Shown in pieces: positions 7,752-16,922 of a DNA stretch of 43,218 bases; position 1 is the first letter of the stretch; every line of letters starts with the position of its first letter. The position numbers and the translations under genes were made by a program. The notes below the pieces were generated by a model. It was not told the DNA's origin. It saw only the letters and a list, made by a program, of their open reading frames with translations, and made no database searches. The DNA is from Acidobacteriota bacterium (GTDB lineage: Bacteria > Acidobacteriota > Terriglobia > Bryobacterales > Bryobacteraceae). The DNA is taken from positions 1 through 43,218 of the forward strand of contig JANXMS010000156.1 of assembly GCA_025354525.1 (NCBI GenBank). The letters are read 5' to 3'.

Positions 7752-8909
7752 ATGCTCACCCGCGACTTCCTTAAACTTGCCGGACTGTCCATTGCGCAGC
7801 GCATCATCCCTCCCGCTCTGCTGAACCTTTGGGCCCAGGCCGCCGATGCTCAGGCCAAGGGCCGAAAAGTAATTCTCGTCACCTTCGGCGGCGGCGTCCG
7901 CACCGAAGAGACCTTCTCCCCCGCCGGTCTGCGCAATATCCCCCGCCTCGCCGCGCTTCGCCCCGAAGGCTACTTCTATCAGAACTGCGTGAACGAAGGC
8001 GTCCTGTCTCATTTCAATTCCACCGGAAGCATCGTCACCGGCAATTGGCAACGAGTCGACGACTTCGGCTTCGAAGCCCCCGCTTCGGCCACCATCTTCG
8101 AGCAGTATCGCAAAGCCCGCAAGGCCGGCCCCCTGGACGCCTGGGTCATCGCGACGAACAAGAGCTTCGCCGCCATGGGTGCCAGCTCGCAACGGGGCTT
8201 CGGCCTCCCCCTCGGTGCCAATGTCGTCCTTCCGAAGCAGCTCCTGCTCGACGCCGTCAACGACATCGTGAGGAAGCCCCAGGCCTCCGATGTCGCCGAC
8301 CGCGACGCCGTCCATCGGCGCCTGGAAACCATCCTTCAGGAAGGCTATGAAGGCGTCGGCTGGACCATCTTCAAAGGTGGTCGACAAATGGACCAACACG
8401 TCCGCCAAACCCTCACGCGCGCCCTCGGATCGTTCATCAATGGCCCCGAAGCCCCCACCTCGGGCGATGAGTTGACGTTCTTTATCACCCGCGAGGTCAT
8501 GCGCGAATTCTCCCCTAGCTTACTCTTAGTCAACTTCTGGGACATGGACGTAGCCCATTGGGGCAGTTACTCTCTCTATCTCCAAGCCGTTACCCGCACC
8601 GACCGCCTTACCGGTATGCTCTGGGACGAGGTCAACGAAAACTCTAAGTACAAGGACAACACGACCGTCCTGATCCTTCCCGAACTCGGCCGCGACGGAG
8701 ACTCCAATACCGCCAACGGCTTTCTGAATCACCGCAGCGGAGATCCGTCCTGCCGAAACACTTGGCTACTTGCCCTCGGGGCCGGAGTCACCAAAGGGGC
8801 CACCGAAACGCCCATTCGGCACATTGATGTAGCCGCCACCGCTGCCGCCATGTTAAAGTTCAAACCGGAAGGGATGGTCGGCGTACCGGTCCGCGAAATC
8901 TTAGTCTAA
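7752..8909 (+). CDS. alkaline phosphatase superfamily (sulfatase/phosphodiesterase-like) protein
   Basis: This 385-residue protein has the layout of the alkaline phosphatase/sulfatase metal-hydrolase superfamily. A first metal-site strand VILVTFGGG lies near residue 40. A candidate nucleophile region STGSIVTGNW sits near residue 95, in the position of the Ser/Thr-containing TG motif. FWDMDVAHWGSY near 265 resembles the DxxxH metal motif, and LPELGRDGD...NHRSGD near 310-335 would supply the last ligands. The N-terminus MLTRDFLKLAGLS resembles a Tat signal but has only one arginine, so export is uncertain. It follows the TonB receptor and overlaps the next gene by 1 nt. Together they could import and cleave a phosphorylated or sulfated substrate. 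The superfamily is likely; the exact activity is not assigned. Confidence 0.7.
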   Translation: MLTRDFLKLAGLSIAQRIIPPALLNLWAQAADAQAKGRKVILVTFGGGVRTEETFSPAGLRNIPRLAALRPEGYFYQNCVNEGVLSHFNSTGSIVTGNWQRVDDFGFEAPASATIFEQYRKARKAGPLDAWVIATNKSFAAMGASSQRGFGLPLGANVVLPKQLLLDAVNDIVRKPQASDVADRDAVHRRLETILQEGYEGVGWTIFKGGRQMDQHVRQTLTRALGSFINGPEAPTSGDELTFFITREVMREFSPSLLLVNFWDMDVAHWGSYSLYLQAVTRTDRLTGMLWDEVNENSKYKDNTTVLILPELGRDGDSNTANGFLNHRSGDPSCRNTWLLALGAGVTKGATETPIRHIDVAATAAAMLKFKPEGMVGVPVREILV

Positions 8910-10093
8910 TGCCGCCGCCCCGCTTCGATTTCGACCACGTACCGGTCACCTTCACCGCTTACTTTGCCGAGCAGCTCCGCACCTGGAACTTACTCTTTCC
9001 CGCCGAACAGTCCTACTTCGAACGCCTCGGTGCGTATCTCGAAAAGGCTCCGCCCGCCCTCTTCGCTCCCCTCGCGGAACTCGAACCGCGCATGGGGGTG
9101 ACCCCCCGTTCCTGGCCCCCCGGCCGCTTCTCACTCGAACAAGTCGACTTCCTCAACCGCAACCCTCTCTACCCGGAATGGCGCCGCCTCATCTCCGCCA
9201 TCTTTAACGTCATCAACCCCGCCCTCGATGCCGCCGCCAAGGGCCGCACGCGCCTCGTCCTCGTCATCGCCCCCGCCGACCTCCCCGTCGGGCCTGACCG
9301 CATGTGGACCCGCCTCTCCGGCCGCCGCCTCGCCCTCAAACCGCCGGAGGATCAAGCGCACTATCTCCCTCTCCTCCTCACCGGCCGCCCCACGCCAAAC
9401 CTCGCCGACAGCCTCCCCGACCTCTGCTCCGCCGCCCGCGGCCCCCACTCGGCCTGGACCGTCGAAGCCACCGAATCGCTTCTCGCCTGCTCCCGCCAAG
9501 CCACCCGCCTCAGCTACGACCATCTCCTCCCTTACCGCCAACGCCTAATGGCCGAAGTCGGCAAGATCGCTGAAAAAGGCGAAGTCCGCGGCCCCCGTCA
9601 ACTCGGCGAAAAGCTCAAAACGCTGCAACCTCGCGACGCCGAGTACGCCGCCGACCCGCTCATGGCTGAGTTCATCCGCGCCACGCTCCTAGCCGGCAAC
9701 GGCACCCTACTCGTCAACAATACCTTTGTCGAATGGGCCAGCGTCCAAGCGATTCGTCGGGCCAAACCCTCCTGTATCGCCGTCGGCTTCGGCATTCGCA
9801 ATAAAGTGAAGCCCTTCAGTAGCCTGCTCATCTTCGCCGACCAGGACAAAGCCACCGCCATTCCAACCCAAGCCGACATGCTCGGCTCCTACGTCGATCT
9901 CGAGGTCTTCTATCAATACATTTGGCAGGAAGCGAATAAGTACGTCGAGTATCGTAGTAATACCACCTACCTGTTTGTCGCCGAAGGGATGGACGAGCTG
10001 ATGTTAGTCGCCCCGCCGGACTTTGCCGTCCCCCCCGGGCCCATAACCCTCGAAGCGGTCCACCACGCCTGCCGCGACTGGCTCGCCGTCTAA
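8909..10093 (+). CDS. hypothetical protein, translationally coupled to the AlkP-superfamily gene
   Basis: I do not recognise a family for this 394-residue protein. Its ATG shares one base with the upstream stop (TAATG), so the two are almost certainly co-translated. There is no signal peptide or clear membrane segment. The N-terminal 70 residues are rich in aromatic and charged residues. The middle contains a hydrophobic strand followed by a proline turn (TRLVLVIAPADLPVGP). The C-terminal half contains AIRRAKPSCIAVGFGIRN and a strand ending VAEGMDELMLVAPP. Codon use is like the neighbours, so this is a real gene. Its last 4 nt overlap the end of the convergent ThDP enzyme gene. A role with the phosphatase-like protein is inferred from coupling alone. 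Confidence 0.75.
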   Translation: MPPPRFDFDHVPVTFTAYFAEQLRTWNLLFPAEQSYFERLGAYLEKAPPALFAPLAELEPRMGVTPRSWPPGRFSLEQVDFLNRNPLYPEWRRLISAIFNVINPALDAAAKGRTRLVLVIAPADLPVGPDRMWTRLSGRRLALKPPEDQAHYLPLLLTGRPTPNLADSLPDLCSAARGPHSAWTVEATESLLACSRQATRLSYDHLLPYRQRLMAEVGKIAEKGEVRGPRQLGEKLKTLQPRDAEYAADPLMAEFIRATLLAGNGTLLVNNTFVEWASVQAIRRAKPSCIAVGFGIRNKVKPFSSLLIFADQDKATAIPTQADMLGSYVDLEVFYQYIWQEANKYVEYRSNTTYLFVAEGMDELMLVAPPDFAVPPGPITLEAVHHACRDWLAV

Positions 10094-11610
10094 ATCACCG
10101 CCTCAATCACCCGCGGCCCCCGCTCCCGCATTGCCGCCCCGAACTCCTGCACAAACTCGCCCGTCGTCTCGACGCGCACCGCCGCCACCCCCATCCCCCG
10201 CGCCACCTGCACAAAATCCAGCTCCGGTCGCCCGATGTCCACCATCGCCTCCGACTGCGCTCCAAACCCATTCGCCCCCGTACGCCGCATCTCGATATCC
10301 AGAATCCGATACCGCCGGTTCGCGAAAATCACCGTCACCACGTCCAACCCCTCGCGCGCCATCGTCCACCAACTCTGCGGCGTATACATCGCACTGCCGT
10401 CCCCCTCCAGCACCACCACTTTCCGATCCGGGCATGCCACCGCGGCCCCCACCCCCACCGGCATCCCCTGCCCAATTGACCCGCCGGTTACCGGCAAATA
10501 GTCAAACCACGCCGCCGCCGGCAACGCCGCCAAAATCGGCGGCCCGGATGACACCATCTCGTCCGACACAATCGCCCCCTCGGCCAACAACGCAGCCACC
10601 GCCTGCCCGATCGCCTCCAACGTCAACGGCCCGTCGCCCGGCACCGTCGCTGCCTCCGGTGCCGCCCAACTCGCCACCGGCAGCCCCAGCGACGCCACCA
10701 AAGCCTCCAGCGCCCCCGTCCCGTCCTCTTCGATTCCCGCCAACTCATGCACCCGGCAACCCGTCGGCACCAAGTAGCTCGCCTCGTCCGGATACCCGAA
10801 AAACGATACCGGAGCCTTCGCCTCCACTAACACCAAATCCGTCAACCCCGCCAACTGCGCCTGCGCCGGTCCCGGAAAATATTCCATTCGCCGCGGCTGA
10901 TAGCGACCGCGCCCCGCCTCCACCCGCGCCGCGTTCCGGTCAATCAACACCCGCCAACCTGCCGCCGCAAGACGCGCCGCCAGGGCCAGCCCCTTTCCTC
11001 GTGTCGTTCCTCCGCCCAGCAAGATTCCCCAACTCCCTGCCCCTCGGCCTAACTGCCCAACCGTCGGTACCCGAGGCCTTTCCACCTCCGCCATCGCCCC
11101 CACCGCCCCCGCCTCGGACCACGAATAATCCGCCGCCACAATCAAATGCGCGATCCGGCCCGGATACCGTCGCGCCACCGCCATCACCCGCACCGCCGTC
11201 TCTCCCATCGCCTCCGCCGACTCCAGCCGAAAAACCTGCTCGGACACCGTCCGCGCAAACGCCTCGATGTCGGAAGTTAGTGGCGCGTCATAAGCCAGAT
11301 GCCGCGTCGAATGCTCCCCCACCAAGCTCACAATCGGGCTCCGCGCCTTCCGCGCATTGTGAAAATTCGCTAAGCCATTCGCCAACCCGGGGCCTAAATG
11401 CAGCAGCGTCGCCGCCGGCTTGCCCAACATCCTGGCATACCCATCCGCCGCCCCCGAACAGACCCCCTCGAAGAGACACAGCACCCCCCGCATCTCCGGC
11501 ACCCGGTCGAGCGCCGCCACAAAATGCATCTCCGACGTTCCGGGGTTCATGAAGCACACCTCCACGCCCCCGGTTACGAGAGTCCGTAACAAACACTCCG
11601 CGCCCGTCAT
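10090..11610 (-). CDS. ThDP-dependent enzyme, acetolactate synthase/benzoylformate decarboxylase-like
   Basis: This 506-residue protein has the three-domain layout of the pyruvate oxidase/decarboxylase class of thiamine diphosphate enzymes. The N-terminal PYR domain carries NPGTSEMHFV and the catalytic glutamate E48 in LFEGVCSGAADGYARM. The C-terminal PP domain carries the ThDP/Mg motif starting at GDGSAMYTPQSWW and ending at an N about 25 residues later (FANRRY). The LHLGPGLANGLANFHNARKA segment is typical of a subgroup often annotated as acetolactate synthase large subunit but not tied to branched-chain synthesis. It lacks about 50-60 residues compared with IlvB, and no small subunit is nearby. 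It starts 4 nt after the Gfo/Idh/MocA gene and is probably co-transcribed with it. The true 2-oxo-acid substrate is not known. Confidence 0.85.
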   Translation of the reverse strand: MTGAECLLRTLVTGGVEVCFMNPGTSEMHFVAALDRVPEMRGVLCLFEGVCSGAADGYARMLGKPAATLLHLGPGLANGLANFHNARKARSPIVSLVGEHSTRHLAYDAPLTSDIEAFARTVSEQVFRLESAEAMGETAVRVMAVARRYPGRIAHLIVAADYSWSEAGAVGAMAEVERPRVPTVGQLGRGAGSWGILLGGGTTRGKGLALAARLAAAGWRVLIDRNAARVEAGRGRYQPRRMEYFPGPAQAQLAGLTDLVLVEAKAPVSFFGYPDEASYLVPTGCRVHELAGIEEDGTGALEALVASLGLPVASWAAPEAATVPGDGPLTLEAIGQAVAALLAEGAIVSDEMVSSGPPILAALPAAAWFDYLPVTGGSIGQGMPVGVGAAVACPDRKVVVLEGDGSAMYTPQSWWTMAREGLDVVTVIFANRRYRILDIEMRRTGANGFGAQSEAMVDIGRPELDFVQVARGMGVAAVRVETTGEFVQEFGAAMRERGPRVIEAVI

Positions 11611-11614
11611 CGAC

Positions 11615-12901
11615 TTACAGCTTCACCTTACCCGTCGCCGGGTCCCAAGCCGCCCGGGTCTTATTCCGATAAGCTAAGTTGCATAAGTGCGCCGCCGCGG
11701 CCGCGTAGTGCCCTTCCTCGGCGTTCTCCCGGCTCGGTTTGTTATTCCGGATAGAATCGATAAACCACCAGTTATGGCTCTGCCCTTTCTCCACCGGTAC
11801 GTCTTTCGCCTCCGGTCGCGGCTGCCGCGTCTCCTCCGTAAATTGCGCCAGATACTCGTCCCGCAGCTTCTTCGGGAAGTTAATGCTCCCGTACAATTGC
11901 GCCTTGCCGCCCTTGGCCTCCGGGGTCAAAGTAAGCCGGTTAAACTCCACTAACAGCGTCGCTTCATCCCCGTAGATATAGATCCCGCGCGGCGACTGGC
12001 CGTTCGCCTGATTTACATAAACATCCACTAAGAACCCTTCGGCGTATTCCACCAGCGAGTTCATAACATCCGGCACCGTCCGTCCGTCCTTCCACTTATA
12101 GATACCGCCCTGCGAAACCGCCGACACCGGTGCCTTCACGCCCATAATCTCGTGCATCTGCGTAAACTGGTGCACGAATAAGTCCGCCGCTACTCCGCCC
12201 GAGTAATCCCAAAACCGCCGCCATTGAAACACAATCTTCGGGTCAAACGCCCGCTTCTTCGTTCGCCCCTGCCATGTCGCCCAATCAATCGTCTTCTCTG
12301 ACGCATCCGAAGGCACCGGATACTGCCATGCCCCCTCGGCCGAATTCCGATGATTCGCCATCCGAATCATGTTCACCTTCCCCAACGCCCCGCTCGCCAC
12401 CAACTCCTTCGCCTTCGCCGTCAACGCCGACGTCTTCGCCTGGCTCCCCACCTGCAACACCTTCCCACTGCGCTTCGCCGCCGCCACAATCCGCGGCCCC
12501 TCCGCAATCGACCAAGTCAGCGGCTTTTCGACATAAACATGCTTTCCCGCCGACAGCGCATCCAGCACGATCTTCTCGTGCCAATGGTCGGGTGTCGCGA
12601 TCACCACGGCCTGCACGTCTTTGTTATCGAGCACCGTCCGATAGTCTTTCCCGGTCCAAATGTCTTCCCCCAACTGCTCCTTCGCCCTCTGGCGACACCC
12701 GTCGTAAAGGTCCGCTACTGCGATCCCCTTTGCGCCCGGCACCATCGCAAATTCGTCGATCAACTGCTTGCCCCGAACCCCGCTGCCGATATAGCCCAGG
12801 TTCACGGAATCAGTGCTCCCCTGCCCGAACAGAGTCGCCGCTGGAGAAAGCGAATAGACCACCGAAGCGGCCGAAAGGAAGGTACGTCGAGTTGTAGCCA
12901 T
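11615..12901 (-). CDS. Gfo/Idh/MocA-family oxidoreductase, Tat-exported
   Basis: This 428-residue protein begins with a Tat signal (TTRRTFLSAASVV). A Rossmann fold follows with the NAD(P)-binding loop GYIGSGVRGKQL at about residues 36-47. The family hallmark EKP appears in KHVYVEKPLTW near residue 130, and the C-terminal alpha/beta domain contains DLFVHQFTQMHEIMG. Such Tat-exported members are numerous in Acidobacteriota and Planctomycetes and are thought to act on sugars or sugar derivatives in the periplasm with tightly bound cofactor. It is the first gene of a minus-strand pair with the ThDP enzyme. It diverges from the HlyD-type adaptor gene across 38 nt. Confidence 0.92.
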   Translation of the reverse strand: MATTRRTFLSAASVVYSLSPAATLFGQGSTDSVNLGYIGSGVRGKQLIDEFAMVPGAKGIAVADLYDGCRQRAKEQLGEDIWTGKDYRTVLDNKDVQAVVIATPDHWHEKIVLDALSAGKHVYVEKPLTWSIAEGPRIVAAAKRSGKVLQVGSQAKTSALTAKAKELVASGALGKVNMIRMANHRNSAEGAWQYPVPSDASEKTIDWATWQGRTKKRAFDPKIVFQWRRFWDYSGGVAADLFVHQFTQMHEIMGVKAPVSAVSQGGIYKWKDGRTVPDVMNSLVEYAEGFLVDVYVNQANGQSPRGIYIYGDEATLLVEFNRLTLTPEAKGGKAQLYGSINFPKKLRDEYLAQFTEETRQPRPEAKDVPVEKGQSHNWWFIDSIRNNKPSRENAEEGHYAAAAAHLCNLAYRNKTRAAWDPATGKVKL

Positions 12902-12939
12902 GCCCTACTAGCCTAACGCTTGCTGTATCCTTTGGGTAC

Positions 12940-14055
12940 GTGACCGCCCGCCGCCTGCCGCTCCTTCTCGTTTTTATCGCCGCCGTCGCTGGCTGGTGGT
13001 GGTTTTCTCGCCGTCCCTCGGCCCCCCTCGCCGTCTACGGAGTCGTCGAATCCCGCCGCGTCGAAGTCGGCTCGAAGATCGGCGGACGAGTCACCGAAGT
13101 CCTGGCTGAAGAAGGCTCTGTCGTCGACCCCGAGGCCCCCCTCGTCCGCTTCGAATTTGCCGAACTCCGCGCCCGCCTGCGGCAATCCGAAGCGCGTCTC
13201 GCCGAAGCCGCCGCCCGCGTCGACCAACTCGCTCGCGGCCTCCGCCCCGAAGAGATCGCCCAATCCGAAGCCGCCGCCGCCCAATCCCGCGCCCTCCTCG
13301 CCGCCGCCAAATCCGGCCCCCGGCCTCAGGAAATCGCCCAGGCCCGCGCCGACCTTCGCGCCGCCGAAGCCGACCTCTCCAACGCCACCACCACCGCCAC
13401 TCGCCTCGCCACCCTCGCCCGATCCGGCGACATCTCCCGCCAAGCTCTCGACGATGCCACCGGCCGCCGAGATACTCTCCGCGCCCGCGCAGACGCCGCC
13501 CGCCAGCGCGTCGCTCTGCTCGAAGCTGGCACTCGCACCGAAGATCTCCAAGCCGCCCAACAGCGCACCGTCCAGTCCGAAAAGGTCGCTGCCGTCGCAA
13601 AACTCGGCACCCGCCCCGAAGAACTCGCCCAAGCCCGCGCCCGCGTCGAGCAAGCGCAAGCCGAAGTGGCCCAAATTTCGGTCCAACTCGCCGAAGTCGA
13701 AGTCCGGTCCCCCTGCCGTGCACGGATCGAAACTATCTCCGTGCGCCCCGGTGATCTCGTCCCCGCCGGGCGGCCCATCGTCACCCTCCTCGAAGAATCC
13801 CAAACCTGGGTCCGGGCTTACGTCCCCGCCACTCTCCTCGCCGCCTGGTCCCTCGGCACCAAGGTCGAAGTCATCCTCGACAACGCTGCACCCCTACTTG
13901 GCGTCGTCCAACAGATCGCTGCTCAAGCCGAGTTTCTCCCCCGCAACGTCCAAACCCGCGATGACCGTTCCCACCAAGTCTTCGCCGTCAAAATCCGCGT
14001 CCCCAACTCCTCCCTCCGCTCCGGTATGGCCGCCGAAGTTCGCCTCGCTCCATAG
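12940..14055 (+). CDS. HlyD-type membrane-fusion (adaptor) subunit of an ABC exporter
   Basis: This 371-residue protein starts with GTG and a single membrane anchor ([17 protein letters not shown]). The first half of a lipoyl/barrel-sandwich domain follows at about residues 30-70 ([18 protein letters not shown]). A very long alanine/arginine/glutamate-rich coiled-coil hairpin covers about 70-245, and then come the second half of the lipoyl domain and a beta-barrel ([20 protein letters not shown]). This is the YhiI/EmrA-like adaptor pattern that links an inner-membrane ABC-2 exporter to an outer-membrane channel. It is followed after 2 nt by the ATPase and then the permease. No TolC-like gene is present here. 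No clear Shine-Dalgarno precedes the GTG, but the anchor position supports this start. Confidence 0.9.
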   Translation: MTARRLPLLLVFIAAVAGWWWFSRRPSAPLAVYGVVESRRVEVGSKIGGRVTEVLAEEGSVVDPEAPLVRFEFAELRARLRQSEARLAEAAARVDQLARGLRPEEIAQSEAAAAQSRALLAAAKSGPRPQEIAQARADLRAAEADLSNATTTATRLATLARSGDISRQALDDATGRRDTLRARADAARQRVALLEAGTRTEDLQAAQQRTVQSEKVAAVAKLGTRPEELAQARARVEQAQAEVAQISVQLAEVEVRSPCRARIETISVRPGDLVPAGRPIVTLLEESQTWVRAYVPATLLAAWSLGTKVEVILDNAAPLLGVVQQIAAQAEFLPRNVQTRDDRSHQVFAVKIRVPNSSLRSGMAAEVRLAP

Positions 14056-14057
14056 CC

Positions 14058-14978
14058 ATGCCCGTCATCGAAACAAAAGACCTCACCATTCGCTTCGGCG
14101 ATTTCACCGCCGTCGACAAAGTCTCAATGTCCATCGAGCGCGGCGAAGTCTTCGGCCTCCTCGGCCCGAACGGCTCCGGCAAAACTACCATCATCAAAGC
14201 CCTCTGCGGCCTCGTCAAAATTGCCTCCGGCTCCGGCCGTCTCCTTGACCTCGACGTCCGCCAGCACGCCGCCGAAGTCCGCCAGCGCATCGGCTACATG
14301 TCCCAACGCTTCGGTCTCTACGAAGACCTAACGGTCCGCGAAAACATTGAATTTTATTCCGGTGTCTATGGCCTCTCCGCCGAGCGCCACGCCCGCCGTT
14401 TCGCCGACGTCGTCGCCCTCACGACCATCACCCCCTATCTCGACCGCCGCGCCGGCCAGCTTTCCGGCGGCTGGAAACAGCGCCTTGCGCTTGCCTGCGC
14501 GATCATCCACTCCCCAGAAGTCGTCTTCCTCGATGAACCCACTGCCGGCATTGACCCCGTCGCCCGGCGCGCCCTCTGGGATCTCGTCTTCCTCCTCTCC
14601 GGCCAAGGAGTCACCTTCCTCGTCACCACTCATTACATGGACGAAGCCGAACGCTGCGGTCGCGTCGGCTATCTCTATAATTCCAAGCTCATCGCCCTCG
14701 GTACCGTCGACGAATTGAAGCGGCTCCCTGCCGCCAATCCGCCCGGCACCGCCCGCTTCGAAATTAATTGTCCGAATGTCATGGAGGTTCTAGCTTCCGT
14801 CCGCCTCCTCCCCTACGTTCACGAAGCCACTATCTTCGGCCAGTCCATCCACGCCCTCGCCGACCTTTCGGCCGCTTCTGCCTTGGCTGCCGCCGTCAAC
14901 GTTACTCCCCGCCTCATCGAAGCCTCTCTCGAAGACGTTTTCGTCACCCTCACCAATCAAATCCGGAACGCCGCATGA
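14058..14978 (+). CDS. ABC transporter ATP-binding protein (ABC-2 exporter type)
   Basis: This 306-residue protein is a single nucleotide-binding domain of the CcmA/YhiH type. Walker A is GPNGSGKTT (residues 36-44), the Q-loop is in [15 protein letters not shown], the signature is [10 protein letters not shown], Walker B is [13 protein letters not shown], and the H-loop is in [15 protein letters not shown]-terminal extension of about 80 residues follows the domain, as in drug and lipid exporters of this class. It is the second gene of the adaptor-ATPase-permease operon, with a 2-nt gap upstream and a 4-nt ATGA overlap with the permease. All catalytic motifs are intact. Confidence 0.95.
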   Translation: MPVIETKDLTIRFGDFTAVDKVSMSIERGEVFGLLGPNGSGKTTIIKALCGLVKIASGSGRLLDLDVRQHAAEVRQRIGYMSQRFGLYEDLTVRENIEFYSGVYGLSAERHARRFADVVALTTITPYLDRRAGQLSGGWKQRLALACAIIHSPEVVFLDEPTAGIDPVARRALWDLVFLLSGQGVTFLVTTHYMDEAERCGRVGYLYNSKLIALGTVDELKRLPAANPPGTARFEINCPNVMEVLASVRLLPYVHEATIFGQSIHALADLSAASALAAAVNVTPRLIEASLEDVFVTLTNQIRNAA

Positions 14979-16081
14979 ACCGTTTTTCCGGCACTGTGCC
15001 CATGATGCGCAAGGAGTTCCTCCACCTCCGTCGAGACCAAGGCACCGTCATCTTCGCCCTGCTTATCCCCGTCGTCCAACTCATCATCTTCGGCTTTGCG
15101 CTGAACCTGAACGTCCGTCAAATTCCCACCGTCGTCTACGACCAAGCCCCCTCCCAACGCAGCCGCGAACTCATCGAACGCTTCCGCGCCGCCGACACGT
15201 TCGCCATCCGTGGCCATGTCACCTCCGACGAAGAACTCTACCGCGAGATCCGCCAAGGCCACGCCCAAGTCGCCCTCAAAATACCCGCCGACTTCGCCGA
15301 CCGTGTCCTCGAAGGTCGCGGCGCCACCGTCCAGCTTCTCGTCGACGGTTCCGACTCCACCGTTTCCGGTACCGCTCTCATGGTCTTCAGTTCACTCATT
15401 TTGCTCGAAAACCAGCGCCTTTCAAACTCAGGTAAGCCCATTCTCGAAGCCCGCCCGGCCGTTCTTTTTAACCCCGCCACGCGCTCTCCCAACTTCTTCG
15501 TCCCCGGCCTTGTAGCTGTTCTGGTCCAGATCATGGTGATCCTCCTGGTCGCCCTCTCGGTCGTTCGGGAACGCGAACGCGGCACCCTGGACCAACTCAC
15601 CGTCACCCCCGTCCAACCGCTCGGCGTCATGGTCGGCAAAATGATCCCCTATGTTGTCCTCGGCTTCCTCGAAATCTGCTGGGTCCTACTCATCATGCGC
15701 GTCGTCTTCGACGTCCCCATTAACGGCAGTCTGGCTACGCTGCTCCTCATCGCCATTCCGTTCCTCGTCGCCTCCTCCGGCATCGGCCTGCTCATTTCGA
15801 CCAAGGCCCAATCCCAGGCCGAAGCCTTTCAAATGTCGTTCGGCACCATGCTCCCGTCTATTTTCCTGTCCGGCTACATCTTCCCCATCAACAACATGCC
15901 AACCCAGTTTCAGTATCTGAGTAAGATCATCCCGACTACTTACTACATTGATGTTACTCGAGGAGTCATCCTCCGCGGAGCCAGCCTGTCCGAACTCTGG
16001 GTCAACGGCGCTGTGCTCACCCTCATGGCCGTCGTCACCGTCGCCCTCGCCGCCCGACAATTCCAACGACAGCTCAGTTAA
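14975..16081 (+). CDS. ABC-2 type transporter permease (YhhJ-like)
   Basis: The 368-residue permease starts at the ATG that overlaps the ATPase stop (ATGA). The frame is open further upstream, but those codons lie inside the ATPase gene. It has an N-terminal membrane segment ([19 protein letters not shown]), a periplasmic region of about 130 residues, and five more hydrophobic segments in the C-terminal half (for example [19 protein letters not shown]). Between two of them sits the conserved [15 protein letters not shown] loop of ABC-2 permeases. It completes a three-gene export pump; the cargo could be a drug, lipid or peptide. The last 8 nt overlap the end of the convergent immunity-lipoprotein gene. 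Confidence 0.93.
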   Translation: MNRFSGTVPMMRKEFLHLRRDQGTVIFALLIPVVQLIIFGFALNLNVRQIPTVVYDQAPSQRSRELIERFRAADTFAIRGHVTSDEELYREIRQGHAQVALKIPADFADRVLEGRGATVQLLVDGSDSTVSGTALMVFSSLILLENQRLSNSGKPILEARPAVLFNPATRSPNFFVPGLVAVLVQIMVILLVALSVVRERERGTLDQLTVTPVQPLGVMVGKMIPYVVLGFLEICWVLLIMRVVFDVPINGSLATLLLIAIPFLVASSGIGLLISTKAQSQAEAFQMSFGTMLPSIFLSGYIFPINNMPTQFQYLSKIIPTTYYIDVTRGVILRGASLSELWVNGAVLTLMAVVTVALAARQFQRQLS

Positions 16082-16922
16082 CCGGCACCGGCTCTATCGA
16101 CGGCAGCATCGCCTCCCAAACGGCTTCCAGTGTACTCTGGCCCCCTGCCCCGGCCGTGCCGACAATGTCGATCTTCGGCTTGGTCCCCTCCCGCCCCACG
16201 CCCGCGAAATGCCATGTAAATCGCACCTGCGCTTCTTTTCCGGGAATTGCAATTGCAATCCAGATCTCCCGCCCCGCTAATCCGGCCACGGTCCGGGCTC
16301 TCTCGCGCAGTACGGTCAGACTTCCCCCTGCCAGTCGTGCAAATCCCCGCTCCTCGTCCACATCCATAAACGTCTTTGTGTCCGGCGAAGTTACGGTCTG
16401 CGTTGAGAACTCCACCCGAACACTGCTGGCGGCCCCCTTCCAAACCATTTGGACGGATTCACTTAACGAAGGCCCCTTCCGAATTGCGCCCGGTCCTATG
16501 CAAAATCCCGCCGCAGTGCCTTCGACATAGGCAGCCAACACGTCTCCGGAAAGCCTTTCCGCCACTGCCTCCTTCCCCTCCGGAGCATCGCGTACGACCG
16601 TCACCTCCGCCTCCCCCCTCACCTGCCTTGCCTCCAAAATCAGGTCCGACGCCTCGCGGTACCAAACCGCCTCAACTCCAGCCGCCATCGCTGGCCGAGA
16701 AACCACCTTCTCGCCCAACTCTGTCATCCGAGCCGCCCACGCCCCTAACGGTGCCGCCTCCACCCGCACCCCGTAAATCATCTGGCTCCGGCTCGCCGCC
16801 GACACCTCCATGGGCACACCTACCCGAAACCGCCCAATCGCTTCTTTCTTCAGTTCCACTTTATTAGCTCCCGCACATCCTGCCAGCCCTACCGCCAACA
16901 CAACCCAACAAACCAACTTCAT
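16074..16922 (-). CDS. Tli4-like immunity lipoprotein (putative T6SS)
   Basis: This 282-residue protein has a lipoprotein signal (MKLVCWVVLAVGLAGC, lipobox LAGC). The mature part matches my memory of the Tli4 immunity family layout. There is an N-terminal IGRFRVGVP strand followed by YGVRVE, a middle GFCIGPGAI segment, then RARTVAGLAGREIW. It ends with a strand RFTWHFAG and a terminal helix LEAVWEAMLPSIEP. Tli4 proteins sit in the periplasm and neutralise Tle4 phospholipases. The start codon overlaps the stop of the lipase gene by 4 nt (ATGA), exactly the arrangement expected for an effector-immunity pair. The family assignment is by pattern recognition and should be confirmed with a profile. 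Confidence 0.72.
   Translation of the reverse strand: MKLVCWVVLAVGLAGCAGANKVELKKEAIGRFRVGVPMEVSAASRSQMIYGVRVEAAPLGAWAARMTELGEKVVSRPAMAAGVEAVWYREASDLILEARQVRGEAEVTVVRDAPEGKEAVAERLSGDVLAAYVEGTAAGFCIGPGAIRKGPSLSESVQMVWKGAASSVRVEFSTQTVTSPDTKTFMDVDEERGFARLAGGSLTVLRERARTVAGLAGREIWIAIAIPGKEAQVRFTWHFAGVGREGTKPKIDIVGTAGAGGQSTLEAVWEAMLPSIEPVPVN

Noticed and set aside
10131-11552. Long proline-rich open frame on the plus strand
   Set aside because: It is antisense to the ThDP enzyme gene, whose motifs are clear; the low-complexity composition comes from the C-rich top strand.
12913-13803. Glycine-rich 296-residue frame on the minus strand
   Set aside because: It is antisense to the HlyD-type adaptor; glycine/alanine runs reflect reverse reading of its coiled coil.
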